A stretch of DNA of 64,000 bases from Eucalyptus grandis (GCF_016545825.1 NC_052614.1:42006072-42070071); one strand, 5' to 3'. Shown: positions 37,579 to 49,718, numbered from the stretch's first letter. A program made the numbers and translations. The notes: generated by a model from the letters alone, not told the origin.

Positions 37579-38269
37579 CGGGTTTGGACGCCAAATTTTA
37601 CGTGCTAAATAAAACAATTGAATTTTAAAATGGAAGTGTGCAAAGTTTGACAGGTTGATGTCAAATACATGGCCACGTACAAATATTTTACTAGGAATTT
37701 TAAGTAGGAGTTTGGGGGTGATTCCCGATTTTTATCAGATGCTCAGTAGGGGCTTGGATGCTGAGTCGCAGTTGAGGTTGGATCGATGCTCCTTTATGGA
37801 ATGTCATCTAGGCGGGAGTTCTAGACAATATACCATGCTCGATAGGGTGGGACGATGCCCAGTCATGCCAGAAGACCGCTGACTTTTGTGTTGACTGTAG
37901 CCGGAGGGGTCATAATAATTAGAACACGCGTGTTGGCAATGCGTTTGGAATATTTCAAATGTGTTATGATTATTATTTATGTGTGTTGCATTAATATTGC
38001 CATGTGAAATGTACTAATATGCAGGAGTGTGTCAAGGTGAGGTAAGATTGTATGTCATTGCGTGTTTAGGCTGCCTCCAAGGCCAATTAATTTTCTAATC
38101 GAGGTTTAGGAAGTTGACTCACTGAGATTTATATCTCACCCCATTGTTGTTAATTATTTTCAAGGCCGTAGCATGGAGAACTACCAAGCACAGTTATGAT
38201 GGGTGCAAGATGCGACACTTTTTGGCGAACCTTACCGTTAGTGAAATTTATGTTAACCTTGACCCTAGT

Positions 38270-38300
<31 letters not shown>

Positions 38301-38574
38301 GAGTTGGTTGGTAGGAAGTTGCCCTTTGGAATAGGCTTGTAATTGTTAAACTTTCTAGGGTTAACAAGTAATAAATAAAGGTTGTGCCTTTGGAAATATT
38401 TTCTATGTTTTACTATCCCTGCTTTGATGATTGATTAGGTGTTATTTATTTGAGTTGCTTTCGCATGTGTTTGATTGAAAGATAAAAAGAATGGGTCAGC
38501 AATGCATCTTGGGACGTTGCAATTTTAATCGACCGTCGTGGGATGTTCGTGTACTCGGGATTTGGGGCATGACA
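37579..38574 (+). mobile_element. 3' part of a chromovirus-type LTR
   Basis: The end CTTGGGACGTTGC, then ATCGACCGTCG and GGGGCATGACA at 38574 parallels the end of the LTR at 5016 (CTTGGGACGTCGC, ATCGACCAGTG, GGGGCGTGACA). A TGGACGCCAAATTTTACG start and a GTTGACTCACTGAGAT...CTCACCCC block are typical of such LTRs. The 5' end and any target duplication are missing. A poly-T tract lies at 38273-38300. Confidence 0.6.
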
Positions 38575-41140
38575 AAACCAACATAATCCAACTTAGCTGT
38601 TTTGGTTTAACCGCATACCTTTAAAATCTAATTGAAAGAATGATTGCATCCCGATTTTCGCCATTCAATGTCTCCATAAAAGAGATGCACCGTGAAATTC
38701 CTTTTGCATTTGCCTAGTTGGTTTATCCATGAACAAGTGGTACTAGGTTAGGGCTGAGGTTCTTAGATTTCTTATGTGAAGCACTTTTGAACAAAGACGA
38801 ATGACTGAACCATCGTGTATGTCTTTTAAGCAACAAAAAATGACCTGTTAACTTTCCTGCCAATAAGGGAAAAGCTCAGGATAGATTTGAAAAATTCGAC
38901 AAAAGGTTGCATGATTTCAAGTGACTTTATATATTGATTTATATATAGGCTTTTAAGGATAGGTAGTGCTATATGAAATAAATGCAAAATCCCATATGCT
39001 AGAAAGCAAAAAGTCTTAAAGTAAATGTTACTCTAATTACACCCTTGCTTGTTTTTGCTTGTTATTCAAGCAGTAATAATGAAGAAGAGAATGGAAGAAA
39101 GAGCGCTTGAAAAGTCTCAATGCGAGGAGGAAACGGTATGTTTGGTGCATTCACCAAAGCAAGATTTCTCTTGTTGAATTGGTGATGGGTGTGAAACTCT
39201 AGAAGTTTTACTATTAAAGAGCGAAAATTTCTATGTATCTGCTTCTAGGCAATGCTAGCCAAAAAGTGTGCTCGAGCAGAGTTTCAAAATTGGAAGAAGA
39301 AATAAAAGGAGGTATGGCTACTGGTTATTATGTATTTCAAGTTCTACATCTCCTGTGATCTAGTCTTCAAAGGCATCATTTTGACAATCGTTTTTCTCAA
39401 TATGGTGAGTCTTTCACACATTTTCTCTTGCAGTTTCCTTTTGATCAAAGCAAAGTCAAGTCAGAGATCAGATTGCATGACAAGCGTGCAGAAGCATTTG
39501 ATATTTTCTAAGCACCTCAATGGTTCATATTGTTTTCCTCAATATTAATTGTAATGAACCTTATGTGGTCATCAAGCTGACAATTCAGTTTATTCCAATA
39601 TTAAATTGCCTATTCTCACGACTTTGTGCTTCCTTGCCATTCCTACTCGTGTTTTATTTTCTTTGAAAAGCTAAATGATTTGTTGCATGTACAGGATATT
39701 GGGAATAAGTATATTAGAAGTGACAAAAGTTGTGTACAGTGCTCACTTTGGTACCAAAAGTTTCCATTAAATCACTGAAGTGCCATATCTAAGAAAAAAT
39801 GATCACTTTAGTGCCATCGGCAAGAGATTCCGGCTAAATTTGTTACGTGGCTTTTACTTTAAAAAAAAAAAAAAAAAAAACTGATGTGGCACAAATTTAA
39901 GAAGACTGTACACATGAAATGGCATAAACAACGTCGTTTTCCTTTCTCCCTAAGAAACGACTTCGTTTTGCCATCATACATGAACTCCCTTATAGAAATG
40001 ACACCACATAGCTCTATGGCCAAAATGGAGTCACTAAAGGGGAGTAGAAACATTAAAAAGCTTACTAGTATCTCATAATATATTTATCGCAAACTAATTT
40101 TCGTTTCACAATATATCTCAAACTAATGCCACTAACCCAAATCTACATATTGTTAACATTAATATTTTGGTAAAATGCATATGTATCAACAAACATGGCG
40201 CATAACTATAAAAATGATCTAATGTGGAGAGTGATGAATCCAACAAGAATAATTCACGTGGGACGATATATAAATCCAAACATAAAATTGTGAACATTAT
40301 CCGAAAAAAATGAGTAAGAACTTCGGTTTTTGACCCATGATATCGATGAGTACAACTCTCAACCCCGAATCGTGCCGCGAAGGACTCGTCCGTCACTTGG
40401 ACGCACTTGGGCAATAACCTTTGCCCCCCAAGTATGGCCCCAAAAAATGAGTAATATTTTGGTCTTGGTCTCCATAAGCCCTCTCCTGCCAAAGCCCAAA
40501 AGCATGCATCTTCTTGAATAGATTCTATATGCAAAAGCCCACCACAGTAAAAATCACTGAGGGAGGAATTATACTAAATAATTTTTCACCATCATTGGTA
40601 ACTTTACCGTCGATAAGTAGTGTTGTCTCCACGCGTTTTAATCGAATGGACCAGTTGCTTGTTTCTTTTGGTTTAACTGACCCACCTATGTATAAGTCCG
40701 ACCACCCAAGATTGTAATCGATTGATTTTTGTTTTTGAGGCCAGTTTTCTTTGTTGAATTGAAGGACATGGATGGCCGGAGTGATTGGGCAAAGAAAGTG
40801 GTCATGTTAGATTCATCCCTGAATCAACCAAATTGGGCAATCTGTTCCCACCCAACATGAACCCCTAAAGGAGTTTGGATCGATGATGTAGTGAACATCT
40901 AGGCCTCAACTGTAGAGTTAATTTATTATTGAAACATATATAATAAAACTCCCTAAGCATAAATTTCTTTTCTTTCTATGATGGGTAGATTTATTATATT
41001 TATTTATTTGTAAATGATGTTACATAATGTTTGTGATGATGGATTTTTTTGTTGATTTATAACTATTATTTATTTGTCAAATACGAGTTGAATATAATTC
41101 ATCATTCAATTTTTATTATTTCTCAAATGTGATTTACCTA
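38575..41140. other. Stretch without confident gene
   Basis: Candidate small exons at about 39067-39308 are listed separately. A half-MITE lies at about 39730-39900: AGTGCCA..GGCAAGAGATTCCGGCTAAATTTG then ACGTGGC, poly-A, and TGATGTGGCAC in inverted orientation. A 138-codon minus frame at 40118-40534 (with FFGAILGGQRLLPKCVQVTDES) matches no family I know and its opposite strand is also partly open. I see nothing else. Confidence 0.35.
39067..39308 (+). other. Two candidate small exons of an unidentified (probably broken) gene
   Basis: After an acceptor-like TATTCAAG, about 22 codons (AVIMKKRMEERALEKSQCEEET) end at a donor-like G|GTATGT near 39134. After a pyrimidine-rich CTGCTTCTAG near 39249, a second stretch (AMLAKKCARAEFQNWKKK) ends in a stop just before GGTATGG. 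The splice-like context and charged helical composition are suggestive, but no downstream exons follow and I cannot name a family. It may be chance. Confidence 0.2.
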
Positions 41141-41319
41141 TTACCATCCAAGGACTTATGAAACCGTGCCTTCTCAATTCTCTCCTCGGAAGGGTCTTTA
41201 AAAACATTTGGATTACAACCAACTATATATCAAAAACATAAAAATCAAATAAAAAGTCTCATGGTATAGCTTGAGCACATCCAGCAATCAAATGTTAAAT
41301 TACATACCAATACGTTTGT

Positions 41320-41900
41320 GTTTCAATTTCCAAATTTCAACGGTGGCAACCATTATGAAAAAATAAAACCTCCATCGAAAAGAAGTAAATGACCTATTGT
41401 TTTGTTTGATTGATCTTCCTTTTATATTCATTTGGCCCCACAGCTGATTCTACCATAGAGGGCAATGATAGACCTTATGCCTTGGGTGAGAAACGCGCTA
41501 CAATGGCTAGGACCAATAAGTAATATTGCTCCAACACCCAACCAAAGGGCCATTGTGGTACCAATCAGAAAGACAATTGTGATAGATCCTATTGGATTAT
41601 GGAAGCTCGTGTAGTATTGGTCTTGATAAACCCCAATATATTGCTTCTTCAGGACCAATAATGCATAGTCATTGATCCAGTACTAGATGTAGCCTTTTCC
41701 CATAGGCCAATCTAGAACTCTAGGAATGTTCATATGTCACTAGAATGTTATGTCTGGATTTATTATGTTGATGAGGATACAATGCATCAAAACATGCGCA
41801 ATTCTCTTGAACCGAAGCCCGTCAAAGAGTTTGGATTTATGTCTTCTTCAATCGCTCGAGCTTCTTTAATCTCGACCGAGAAACTCAAGTGAGATTAGTC
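41320..41900. other. Conserved unidentified block, unit 1
   Basis: This block is nearly identical to 56075-56660. The minus-strand frame at 41428-41658 (76 codons, with GSITIVFLIGTTMALWLGVGAILLIGPSHC) is hydrophobic and membrane-like, but its unit-2 counterpart is frameshifted. It is either a decayed membrane-protein exon or non-coding. I do not recognise it. Confidence 0.3.
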
Positions 41901-42286
41901 TTGGTTTCAAAAGGCTAAGGCTAAGGATTTTAAGGAGAGCAAACCAAAATTCTAGATGCAAAACTCCCCTTAATACATAGCCTTTTTTGTTTGTTTGCGC
42001 CCGACCCCACTATGTAGTTGGACCACACACCTTTTGCTTGGCCTCCCTGAAATTTCCTTATGTCGTGCATTAACCATAAGCGCGTGACGTACATGTTCCA
42101 CATACATTTTCTTCTCTTTTTTCTTTCAAAATTCATCATTGTAATTTTTTTTGTCCTCATCCACGTCAGCAAACATAACCCAATTCATATCATCTATAAT
42201 TAATATAAATATCCTAACAAATTCATTGATTTTTTACCACATATACCCTAGTTTATAATCATTTTCCTAACTGCCCCTCTATCACG

Positions 42287-42950
42287 TTGCCGTTAACCCC
42301 ATTGTTTCCTTGCATTTCCATCTCCCTCACCGCAGACCTCCGACTGGTGTATTTACCAATATACTATCCCATCTCCTCCAAGGTCCACCTCTCCATCTCC
42401 GGCATCCTCATGGAAAAGAACTTGCATGCGATACTCGCAATTGCTGTGAACAAGAAAAAGGCCTTACCAATGTTGATCGCCTTATCCAGCAATAAGTACA
42501 TTATTGATAACACTGTACTCGCCGCTTGATGCAGCAACGCTAATTGTGCACACTCTCTATAGCAAGATCTTCGAGCTATACATCCAAGTGATTGGCCCCA
42601 TCCCGACAGAAAAAGGTCACGTAGGACAACACACAACACCGAGACAATGCAAATGGCCATTGCCCAGGCTATGGTCGATGATGGTGAGGCACATTCCGAA
42701 GGAGGAGAGCGAGAAAATCATCTTGCTAACACTGCTCAGTAGCAATGGCAACCGCCCATCCTGACTGAGGAGGAAGGTGGCGATAACGATGAACATTGTC
42801 TTTGCAAAGCTAACTGCAATGGTCAGTAGGAGCTTTTTGTGAAAGGAGGTGACGGCGGCCTTCTCAAAAATACAAGGCTTGTAGAAGACGACAATGTCAA
42901 TGCCAAAGAAATGGATCTAATGACGCAAACAAGCATGTGAGGGATAGATG
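42287..42950 (-). pseudogene. Polyol/monosaccharide transporter (MFS) C-terminal pseudogene, unit 1
   Basis: Read right to left, the fragments give IHFFGIDIVVFYKPCIFEKA, then LLLTIAVSFAKTMFIVIATFLL, then SVGMGPITWMYSSKI, and in the 98-codon frame 42364-42660 AINIGKAFFLFTAIASIACKFF ending MPEMERWTLEEMG. These correspond in order to the second half of plant polyol transporters: GIHFF..SGID.VVLYSPRIFEKA, the helix 7-10 region, the GMGPI motif, and the C-terminal PET.GRTLE.ME. Intact proteins are proton-coupled sugar-alcohol importers of the plasma membrane with 12 helices and about 500 residues. Only the C-terminal half is here, with several frameshifts and stops. It lies head to head with the plus-strand fragment starting about 35 bp away. 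Confidence 0.8.
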
Positions 42951-42984
42951 ATATTAGGTGGAGGATAAGATCTAGCCACACCGA

Positions 42985-43620
42985 CTCCCCAGTGCTCCTA
43001 TTGGTGACCTTGATAACATCGTCACTGCACTCCTTAGGGTTCTTGACAAGAGGTGAATGACATTGTTAATGACATTCCGAAGATGAACCATTATCAAAAT
43101 TCCTAACGAGGTCAAGGCGACATAGTCAAGGTCACCAAGCGGAGCATCAAAGATGGTGGGTGGTAGGACCCCATCCATCCACCACATGCTCGTTTGCACA
43201 TTGGGATCCACTTTTTCCAAAACGCCTCTGGTATTGACACCAACGTCCTCTACAACCCTCGTATATTCGACAAGGCCTCCTTTGACAAAAAACTCCTCAC
43301 AACTATTGTAGTCAACTTTGTAAAGACAATATTCACTCTTATCACAATCTTCATCGTCAATCAAGTTGGCAGGCAACCATTTCCACAGAGCTGCATAGTG
43401 GGATGATCTTCTCGCTCACCCTCACCATCACCAACCACAGCCACACAAAGCTCATGTGGGCCGTGGCCATGTGCATCACCTCGATGTTGTCCTACGTGGC
43501 CTTCTCCATTGAGATAGGACCAATCATGTGAGTACACAACTCCAAGATCTTCCCATTGAGGCCGCATGTGTAAGGTTGTGCAATCAATGTCACTTTGAAC
43601 CAACTGGTGAGTAGAATAAT
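42985..43620 (+). pseudogene. Polyol/monosaccharide transporter (MFS) C-terminal pseudogene, unit 1, opposite strand
   Basis: The plus strand gives GDLDN...RVLDK and IKIPNEVKAT-like pieces of the large central cytoplasmic loop. Then HIGIHFFQNASGIDTNVLYNPRIFDKASFDKKLLTTIVVNFVKTIFTLITIFIVNQVGRQPF (43194-43380) matches transmembrane helices 7-8 of polyol transporters, including the VGRRP-type motif. After a frameshift come helix 9-10 pieces (LMWAVAMCIT, LSYVAFSIEIGPI.WVY.SEIFPLR). Everything upstream, the N-terminal half, is missing. The minus-strand 134-codon frame over it (42972-43376) is a shadow. With 42287-42950 it forms an inverted pair sharing the helix-7 region. Confidence 0.85.
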
Positions 43621-44078
43621 ACGTACAACATTCTTATGCTGTATCAATCACCATTTGAACCATTCAGTGGTGAGTAGAATAATGATGCCAGAATCGCACA
43701 CTGGGGTACCACAAACTATGGAGATGTCAAATAGCAAACAAAAAAGGGTACTTAGGAAATGATTATAAGGTAAAGGGGGATATGGTAAAAAAGATGCCTT
43801 TATTAGGGTATTTAGAGTATTATGCAGGATATGAATTGGGTGATGTTTGCCACAGTAGACGAGGACAAAAAAGAATTACTACCATGAACTTTCAAACAAA
43901 AAAAGCCTATACAAATTTCTCACGAAATTCAATTCCTTTGAGAGCAAAGAGTCTTGGATAAAGTGGCTGGGACTCTTTCGTTTCTCCCAATTAAGCCTGG
44001 CCTCACTATGCAGTTCGGCCACACTCTTTTTTCATTGGCTTCGCCGAAATTTCCTTTTATCATGCTTGTGCCACAAAT

Positions 44079-44399
44079 GTGTCGCGCATGCGGTGCACAT
44101 GCAGTGCATGCGCCGTGCACGTTGAATACACATTTTTCTATAAAGACTTATCGCTAAGGATTGAGGAGAGTTTTCCATCTAAAATTTTGATTTACTCGTG
44201 GTCAGAAAGTGCATTGGTTTTCCAGTGTTGGTTGATGAAGTGGGAAGAACTTTTGGGAATAAGGACAACATTCACCCTTGGAGAGACAAATTCGGGTATC
44301 AAAATTCAAGGCATGGATGAAGGGCTCGGTTTTCTAAAAGTCTATTATGAGGATTTAAATGAAGAGTACTGTTTCACGAAGAATTTGACATATTTGTAG
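44079..44399 (+). other. Conserved unidentified ORF block, unit 1
   Basis: The frame ends in WCLMKWEELLG-like then IRTTFTLGETNSGIKIQG, DEGLGFLKVYYEDLNEEYCFTKNLTYL. Its last 80 or so codons are preserved in unit 2 (58576-58897) with very few changes. I recognise no family. The upstream part differs by small indels that shift the frame. It could be a decayed exon or simply young duplicated DNA. Confidence 0.3.
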
Positions 44400-45980
44400 A
44401 TCATTTGATGGAAATTTGGAAGACGAAGGGATTTATTAACGGCATTGATGAGTTTTGAGATACACATGATAATTTGACATATCTGTGGATAATTTTTTTT
44501 TATTATGATTTTTTATTCCCTTTAATTTCTTTTTTATTATTCATTTACGCCCAAACACATGTTGGGCACCTAAACTCTCTCCTCCTTTTTTTCATTTCTT
44601 TATTTTTTATTTTCTATTATACCTTTTTCATTTTTCATTATTTTCTTTCTTTTATTTTCCTTCTTTCTGTCTCTTCTCAGTCCATCACCTTCTGAACATG
44701 ATCTCATACTTCGCTTGGTTTCCCTTTGCCCCATTCATTTATTCTTTCTTTCAAACCTCCTACAGAGACATGATCAGATCTTTGCTCCGTTCATCATTCA
44801 CCAACGCCCTGTTTGGTAACTTTTTGTTTCTCTATTTTTTTGTTCCCCAAATCAGAAAAAGTTTAGAAATTTGTTTGGTAATATCAGCTAATTTTTATGT
44901 TTCCCAAAACAAATCAATAACCAAGGAATAGATTTAGAACAAAAACAATAAATAAATAAAAAACTTACTTCTTTGTTCTCAAAAACAAAAAAAGAAATAA
45001 GGTCATTTAAAAAAAAACAAGTTCAACATAGCCTAATGCTCATCCTTACACAATCAACACAAGGTCTAGTCTCTTGACCCAATTTGAGTCCCCATTTTTT
45101 TAAATAAAATATAAAAATAAAAATCAGAAATTTGTGAAATAAATTTAGAAATTAGATTTTGAGTAGTTTTATTGGATTTTAATGTTAATTCTAGTTTATA
45201 ATTAGTTTAGCATAAAAAATGTGAAAATCTTTTTTTTTTATGAAAATTGGAAAAATTGAATAAGCTTTTAGGGTTTTATTTTATAGATTTTTAATGTCGT
45301 TTTCTTTTAAAGACAATGGTAGGTCGGGAAGGCTTGGTGACTCCGAGCAATGTTTGCTTTTCTTCTTGTAGCTTAAAATGCTCAAGAGGTCTACAAACAT
45401 GTTTGTTATAATACTCAAAGATTTACTATCAACCTCCTCATGTTGTGAGTTATAAATCAGTTGGACTCTCTGCTGTCATTTTCAGTCATCCATCTTTGAC
45501 TAACTATTACATTGGATTTTCTTCGGTCATCTTAGAATGATCAATTAAATCATTACAAAAGTCCAATTTCATCCAAACATGAACTGTTAAGTCGTCGTTG
45601 ACATTTTTATAATTAAATAAAAAATTGAGAATATAAAATTTTTGGGTCATACCAAACGCATTTGTGTTCTTTTTTTATTTTGAAATTATAAAATTTTGTG
45701 TAATTATCAAACATGTTTTTCTACTCAGGATCTCGTCTAAGGAATAGAAATAGAAAAAATTATTTATGAACAAAAATGGTACCAAATACACCCCCAGCTT
45801 TGTCCATGAACTTAACATCATAAAAAATCTTCATCAAGCAGGGAATTCAGCAAAGCCATAATCCATATTCTAATCATCACATATATAATGAAACATGTTC
45901 AAATCACAAACAGGAACTCAAAGGCAGACGACTCTCAGGGAACCAGTAATTAAGATTTCTCATCTTTGTTTCTCCAAGTA
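44400..45980. other. AT-rich stretch, possible Tat-type LTR relic
   Basis: No gene is visible. At 45325-45350 GGTCGGGAAGGCTTGGTGACTCC resembles the junction GGTTGCGACAGCTTGGCGACTC at 19810 (inverted), so an old Tat-type LTR and leader on the plus strand may lie here. Unit 2 has the same at about 59835-59860. The stretch contains many T-rich tracts. Confidence 0.35.
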
Positions 45981-45995
45981 ATTAGATATACTTAC

Positions 45996-47790
45996 CTTGA
46001 AGATGTAGATGTTAATTTCGAAGGATGATCAAACTAAGAAGCCGATGTCTTGGAGGCAATCTTGCTGTTGATTGGCGTCGGCAAAGAAGAAGCGAGCGGG
46101 AGCGGAGCTCTTTGTAGTCTCTGATAAGAAAACAGAATAAAAGGGAGGCGCGATCAGTGAGTCTCCGGAGTGGCTAGCGGTGTCAATTAGTGGTGGATTT
46201 TGGTGTCAAGGGGGCGATGGAGGAGGAAAATTGACTAAAAAAGGACCGAGGATCAATGCCAATGAATCGAAAAACGAAAGTCTGAAAATGAGAGAGAACA
46301 TAACTTTAATCTTGTCGCAGTAATCGCTGTGTACGATGGGGAAGCTTCGACTGAATGTAACCAAAATCAAGACTGATATAGAGAGCTTTGCTGTGGCAGG
46401 AACCAGAGATCTTCGTCTGAAAGCAGGACGAAGACATCACACGACAGAGTCGGCAGAAAGCACAAATCAGCGGAAATGAAGCTTCCGCACCAATCGATAG
46501 CATTTGGGTATCATTGCATTTCGGTGGGCTCAATCCTGTTGTAACTTCTAGCCAGTACTCTGTCGCATTGAAACAGACTGGTTCAAGTTCTTTAGGTCTC
46601 AGTAGTTAGTGCCGATTGTAATAAGGTCATTGCGTAATAATCTATCTCGATACTGAGGATGAATGGCATTCGAATAAGTGCGAGATTCAGGCTATGATGA
46701 TTGACCTATATAACCACTTCAACAAGCAGACAACGTCATATGATATTAAAGCCTATGTAAAGCTATATGGTCACATTGTTTATGAAAGAACGTGATATGG
46801 CATCGTGACCTCTTTTTGGAAGCTATAGCAATCTTGTTCATGGTCAATGCTTATGGAATTATTCAGATAAAACCCATCTATGCTACTATTACATTTAAGA
46901 CACTTTATATTTACCTTGAAGATGGGTTTTGGGGACACCGAGAGGCAAAACAAAATAAGGTCGCGACCGTAGACTTGAACGAGGGGCCAGCGAAGGGGTG
47001 AGGCCGAAAGCAATGAAAGTGGCGACTTTGCAAACACAGCGCGGCTACGCCGGAGAAACCTGCAAGGAAAACTCAAGGTGCAGCGAAGCAGTTAGGCGAT
47101 TGTCAATCACGGCCTTAAGCTCGCTGGAGGCGCTGCTGCTGTGGAGTTCGGTGGACTGAGGCAGCGAAGGGATGCGGAAGCACGCCAAGGGGGTGTCAGT
47201 ATCGCCAGTTACCCGCAGGAGCGGCTGTCGAGGCGTGGTGCAGTCGCAAGACGTGGCCGCACAACAAGGCAGGTAAGGACGCCGTGCTCCTCGCCGGACC
47301 CGCTGGGCATGAAGGTGGCGAGGGCCTCGTCAGGATCAGCTCGGCGATGCTTCGCTACAGGGAGCACCAGGAGGGAGCAACGTTGGCAAATGACTGCAGG
47401 AGATGTCGGGAAAGCTTCCGAGTTTGCCGGACGGTCCCTGGAACTCGCTGCGGGAGGCGTCACGGGAATCTCGCGGTGGCTGGGCTCGCTGAACACGGCG
47501 GGAGCGTCGGCGGAGCGCCATGGCCGGCCGTGGCAGCGGGACTGCTCACGAGAGTTGAAGACAAGGAGAAGAGTTGCAAACAATCGGAAAAATACAAGGA
47601 TAAAGCTTTGTCGTCTTCTCCAATTTTTGAACGATCGTGCCCTCTTATCGCTGTTGACGCAGAGAGAGAGAGAGAGAGAGAGATTCGTTTGAAATAAAAT
47701 CTGAGCGTCTTCACCCGTTTTCGATTCCAAGATCCGCCTTTTTCTGAGCAGTTGCGGTGTGTATGCTGAGTTTGTTTCGGATCAGTAGAG
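45996..47790 (-). other. Putative multi-exon transcript leader, minus strand, unit 1
   Basis: On the minus strand a GA/CT-rich leader (about 47790-47640) runs into a GC-rich exon (47.6-47.1 kb, open for 173 codons at 47209-47730). Further exon candidates follow. One begins after TTTTCCTTGCAG near 47070 and ends CCCATCTTCAAG|GTAAATAT at about 46915. Another, containing the 46306-46533 frame (SPPKCNDTQMLSIGAEASFPLIC), leads to an exon ending CTACATCTTCAAG|GTAAGTAT at 45996. Both donors and exon ends are kept in unit 2. The reading frames are not continuous and I recognise no protein, so it may be untranslated leader exons or a non-coding RNA. Confidence 0.4.
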
Positions 47791-48312
47791 AGATAGAGAG
47801 AGATCCGCAAATGTTCTGCTAGCGCATTAAATTAAAACGTTTTTCAAAAATGGGAAAAGGGGATAGAATTTGGAAAAATGGGATTCATTTGGAACGAGGA
47901 AAAGATCGACCTTTACAGCCGAGGGGAAAACATTTGATTCACATGATGAAACCGAGAAAACGAAACATAAAGGCTTGCTTATCATCATCTCGAGAGCGCT
48001 TGAACAAAGAAAATCATGTTGATACATATCTCATATACATAGATCCAATATTCTCTACCCAATTTATAGGGTGGTTGTTAAGTTGAAGTTTCGAATATGC
48101 TATGTTAAAGGGGAATAAAAAGGAAAATGTAACTTATATATGTAATATTTGTCGATGTCGATAGCAATTATATGCAAGCCTCAGCCAAATCCATATAGCT
48201 CTATCATGTATTAGTATAGTACATTCATTTACTTTCTACAAGACATTGAAGAGAGTATCGCTCGAAGCAGAGCATATTCGACTATTGATAAGCACTCCAG
48301 AATTAGATACAT

Positions 48313-49662
48313 TCAATAGGGTCGTTCCCCGACATAGTTCCCCACCGGGTCGTAGTTGCAAGTCATGAACACGTCCCCGTCGTCGCAGACCACCCGGGCG
48401 CACCCGATCCGCCTCGTCGTCTTCCAGACGATCTGCGTGTAGTGGCCGCACATTTGGCCTTCCTCGCACGTGTTGGTCGCGTACGTGTAGTACTTCTCCT
48501 CCGCTGCCCAAGTGCCCACCGTGTCGCTCGGCGTCCACGACGAGCCGCTCCCCCAGTAAATGTTCTCTCCTAGCTTGAACCCGTCTTCCGGGAACGAATG
48601 CTCCAATTTGCAGTCCGACTTCCTCTGGCCGGCCCACCACCTCGCGTACCTTTCTTACTAGCAAGTCACATCAGTTGTTGAATTCCACGGGAAAATATGT
48701 CATATTAGCTTGAACCATATCTGAATGAGATTTTCCTTATTTACTTTTTATTAGAATTTCTAAGATGTTCTCTAGAGTTTCTACCAATTTGAGTACGTAG
48801 AGCCTGACGTAATTGGCTTATTGACTAAGAAAGGGACACGTACATGACCACACAAATTTAGTTACCCTCGTCACCGAGTGTGAACAATTTCCTACTTGGA
48901 CTGCTGTTAAATTTTTTTCTCGTGTTCTTTGTAGTCCATAAAGTTAATAATACATGTGCCCGTGATAAATGTAATGCTCCCTCCTCATTCAAAAAATTAT
49001 GTATGTATGCAAAAGATCCCGGTGAGGGATACCAAAAGCAGTTTAAAGAATTGAATTATCAAGCGATGCAACAAGCCGTAAATGCCTATTTGATGTAAGT
49101 GCACAATATATAACTTGGAGTGAGATGCAGGAAATTCACAGAAAATTCATAAAGCATAGTATATATTCGGATAAAAATTACACTGAGAATCCTGCGGCTA
49201 AGGAATGAACAGAACAAGAGAAATGCCAGCCAAGCTTTCGAAAGGGGTAATGCATTCAAGTGATGGCCTTTTGAAGCCGATCTTTACTTATGAATAACGA
49301 TCCTTCTCCCGTTCGACGTGAGATGCGAGACGCCGCAGTCGTTATAGATTCAATAGAGTAGAACAACATCGAATTTACACGTACCGTTCGAGCTCAAAGT
49401 CCCACATCAAAGGGAGCTCCCACTTGGCGGAGCGCACGAGGTTGTGGGCGAACAAGAACTGGAGGGACTCGCCGATGCAGTTCCAGCAGAGCTGCTTGGA
49501 GACTCTGTATATCGTCTCGTTGTCAGGCTTTGAAGAGAGCAGTTTGGCTTGGAGCTGTGGAGAGAGATAGGGAGCGGCCGAGACAGCGGAGATTCCGCTG
49601 ATGCTGCCGCTGCTGCTCGTGAGGAGTACAAGGAATAGAAAGAGGGAGAGGTGACTGCCCAT
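48313..49662 (-). CDS. PR-1-like secreted protein (CAP superfamily), two exons, unit 1
   Basis: Exon 1 is 49662-49385 and exon 2 is 48649-48313. The 735-bp intron has donor CG|GTACGT and acceptor AAG|G. The joined product is 204 residues. Residues 1 to about 29 form a signal peptide with a hydrophobic core (LSLFLFLVLL), so the protein should be secreted to the apoplast. The CAP domain covers about 65-204. The cavity residues seen in PR-1 proteins are present: H110, E121 (GENIYWGSG), E143 and H162 (GHYTQIVW). The C-terminal signature is YDPVGNYVGERPY. Six cysteines fit the PR-1 pattern (C106 and five later), and CWNC at 59-62 adds two. PR-1 proteins are pathogen- or development-induced and bind sterols/lipids; specificity here is unknown. 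The start follows a TATA box by about 60 bp. It is intact and lies beside a resistance-gene remnant. Confidence 0.94.
48880..49098 (+). other. Intronic open frame, opposite strand, conserved in three partial copies
   Basis: Inside the PR-1 intron the plus strand has a 72-codon frame (MNNFLLGLLLNFFLVFFVVHKVNNTCARDKCN...QFKELNYQAMQQAVNAYLM). It has a hydrophobic start and three cysteines. The extra intron copy at 55600-55797 keeps it open with about one residue in four changed and ends in a different stop. The unit-2 copy (about 63448-63620) is frameshifted. I know no matching family. It may be chance. Confidence 0.2.
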
Positions 49663-49718
49663 GGTTTTTGTTCTTTGGAATGGGAATGAGTGTGGGTGTT
49701 GCAGAGCTCCGCACTTGT

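Noticed and set aside
42972..43376. 134-codon minus-strand frame (MPANLIDDEDCDKSE...)
   Set aside because: It is the reverse shadow of the plus-strand transporter pseudogene, whose translation matches helices 7-8 of polyol transporters.
47141..47692. 183-codon plus-strand frame in the GC-rich block
   Set aside because: Open frames occur on both strands here because of GC bias. The splice-like signals favour the minus strand, and the unit-2 counterpart is shortened and altered by an indel.
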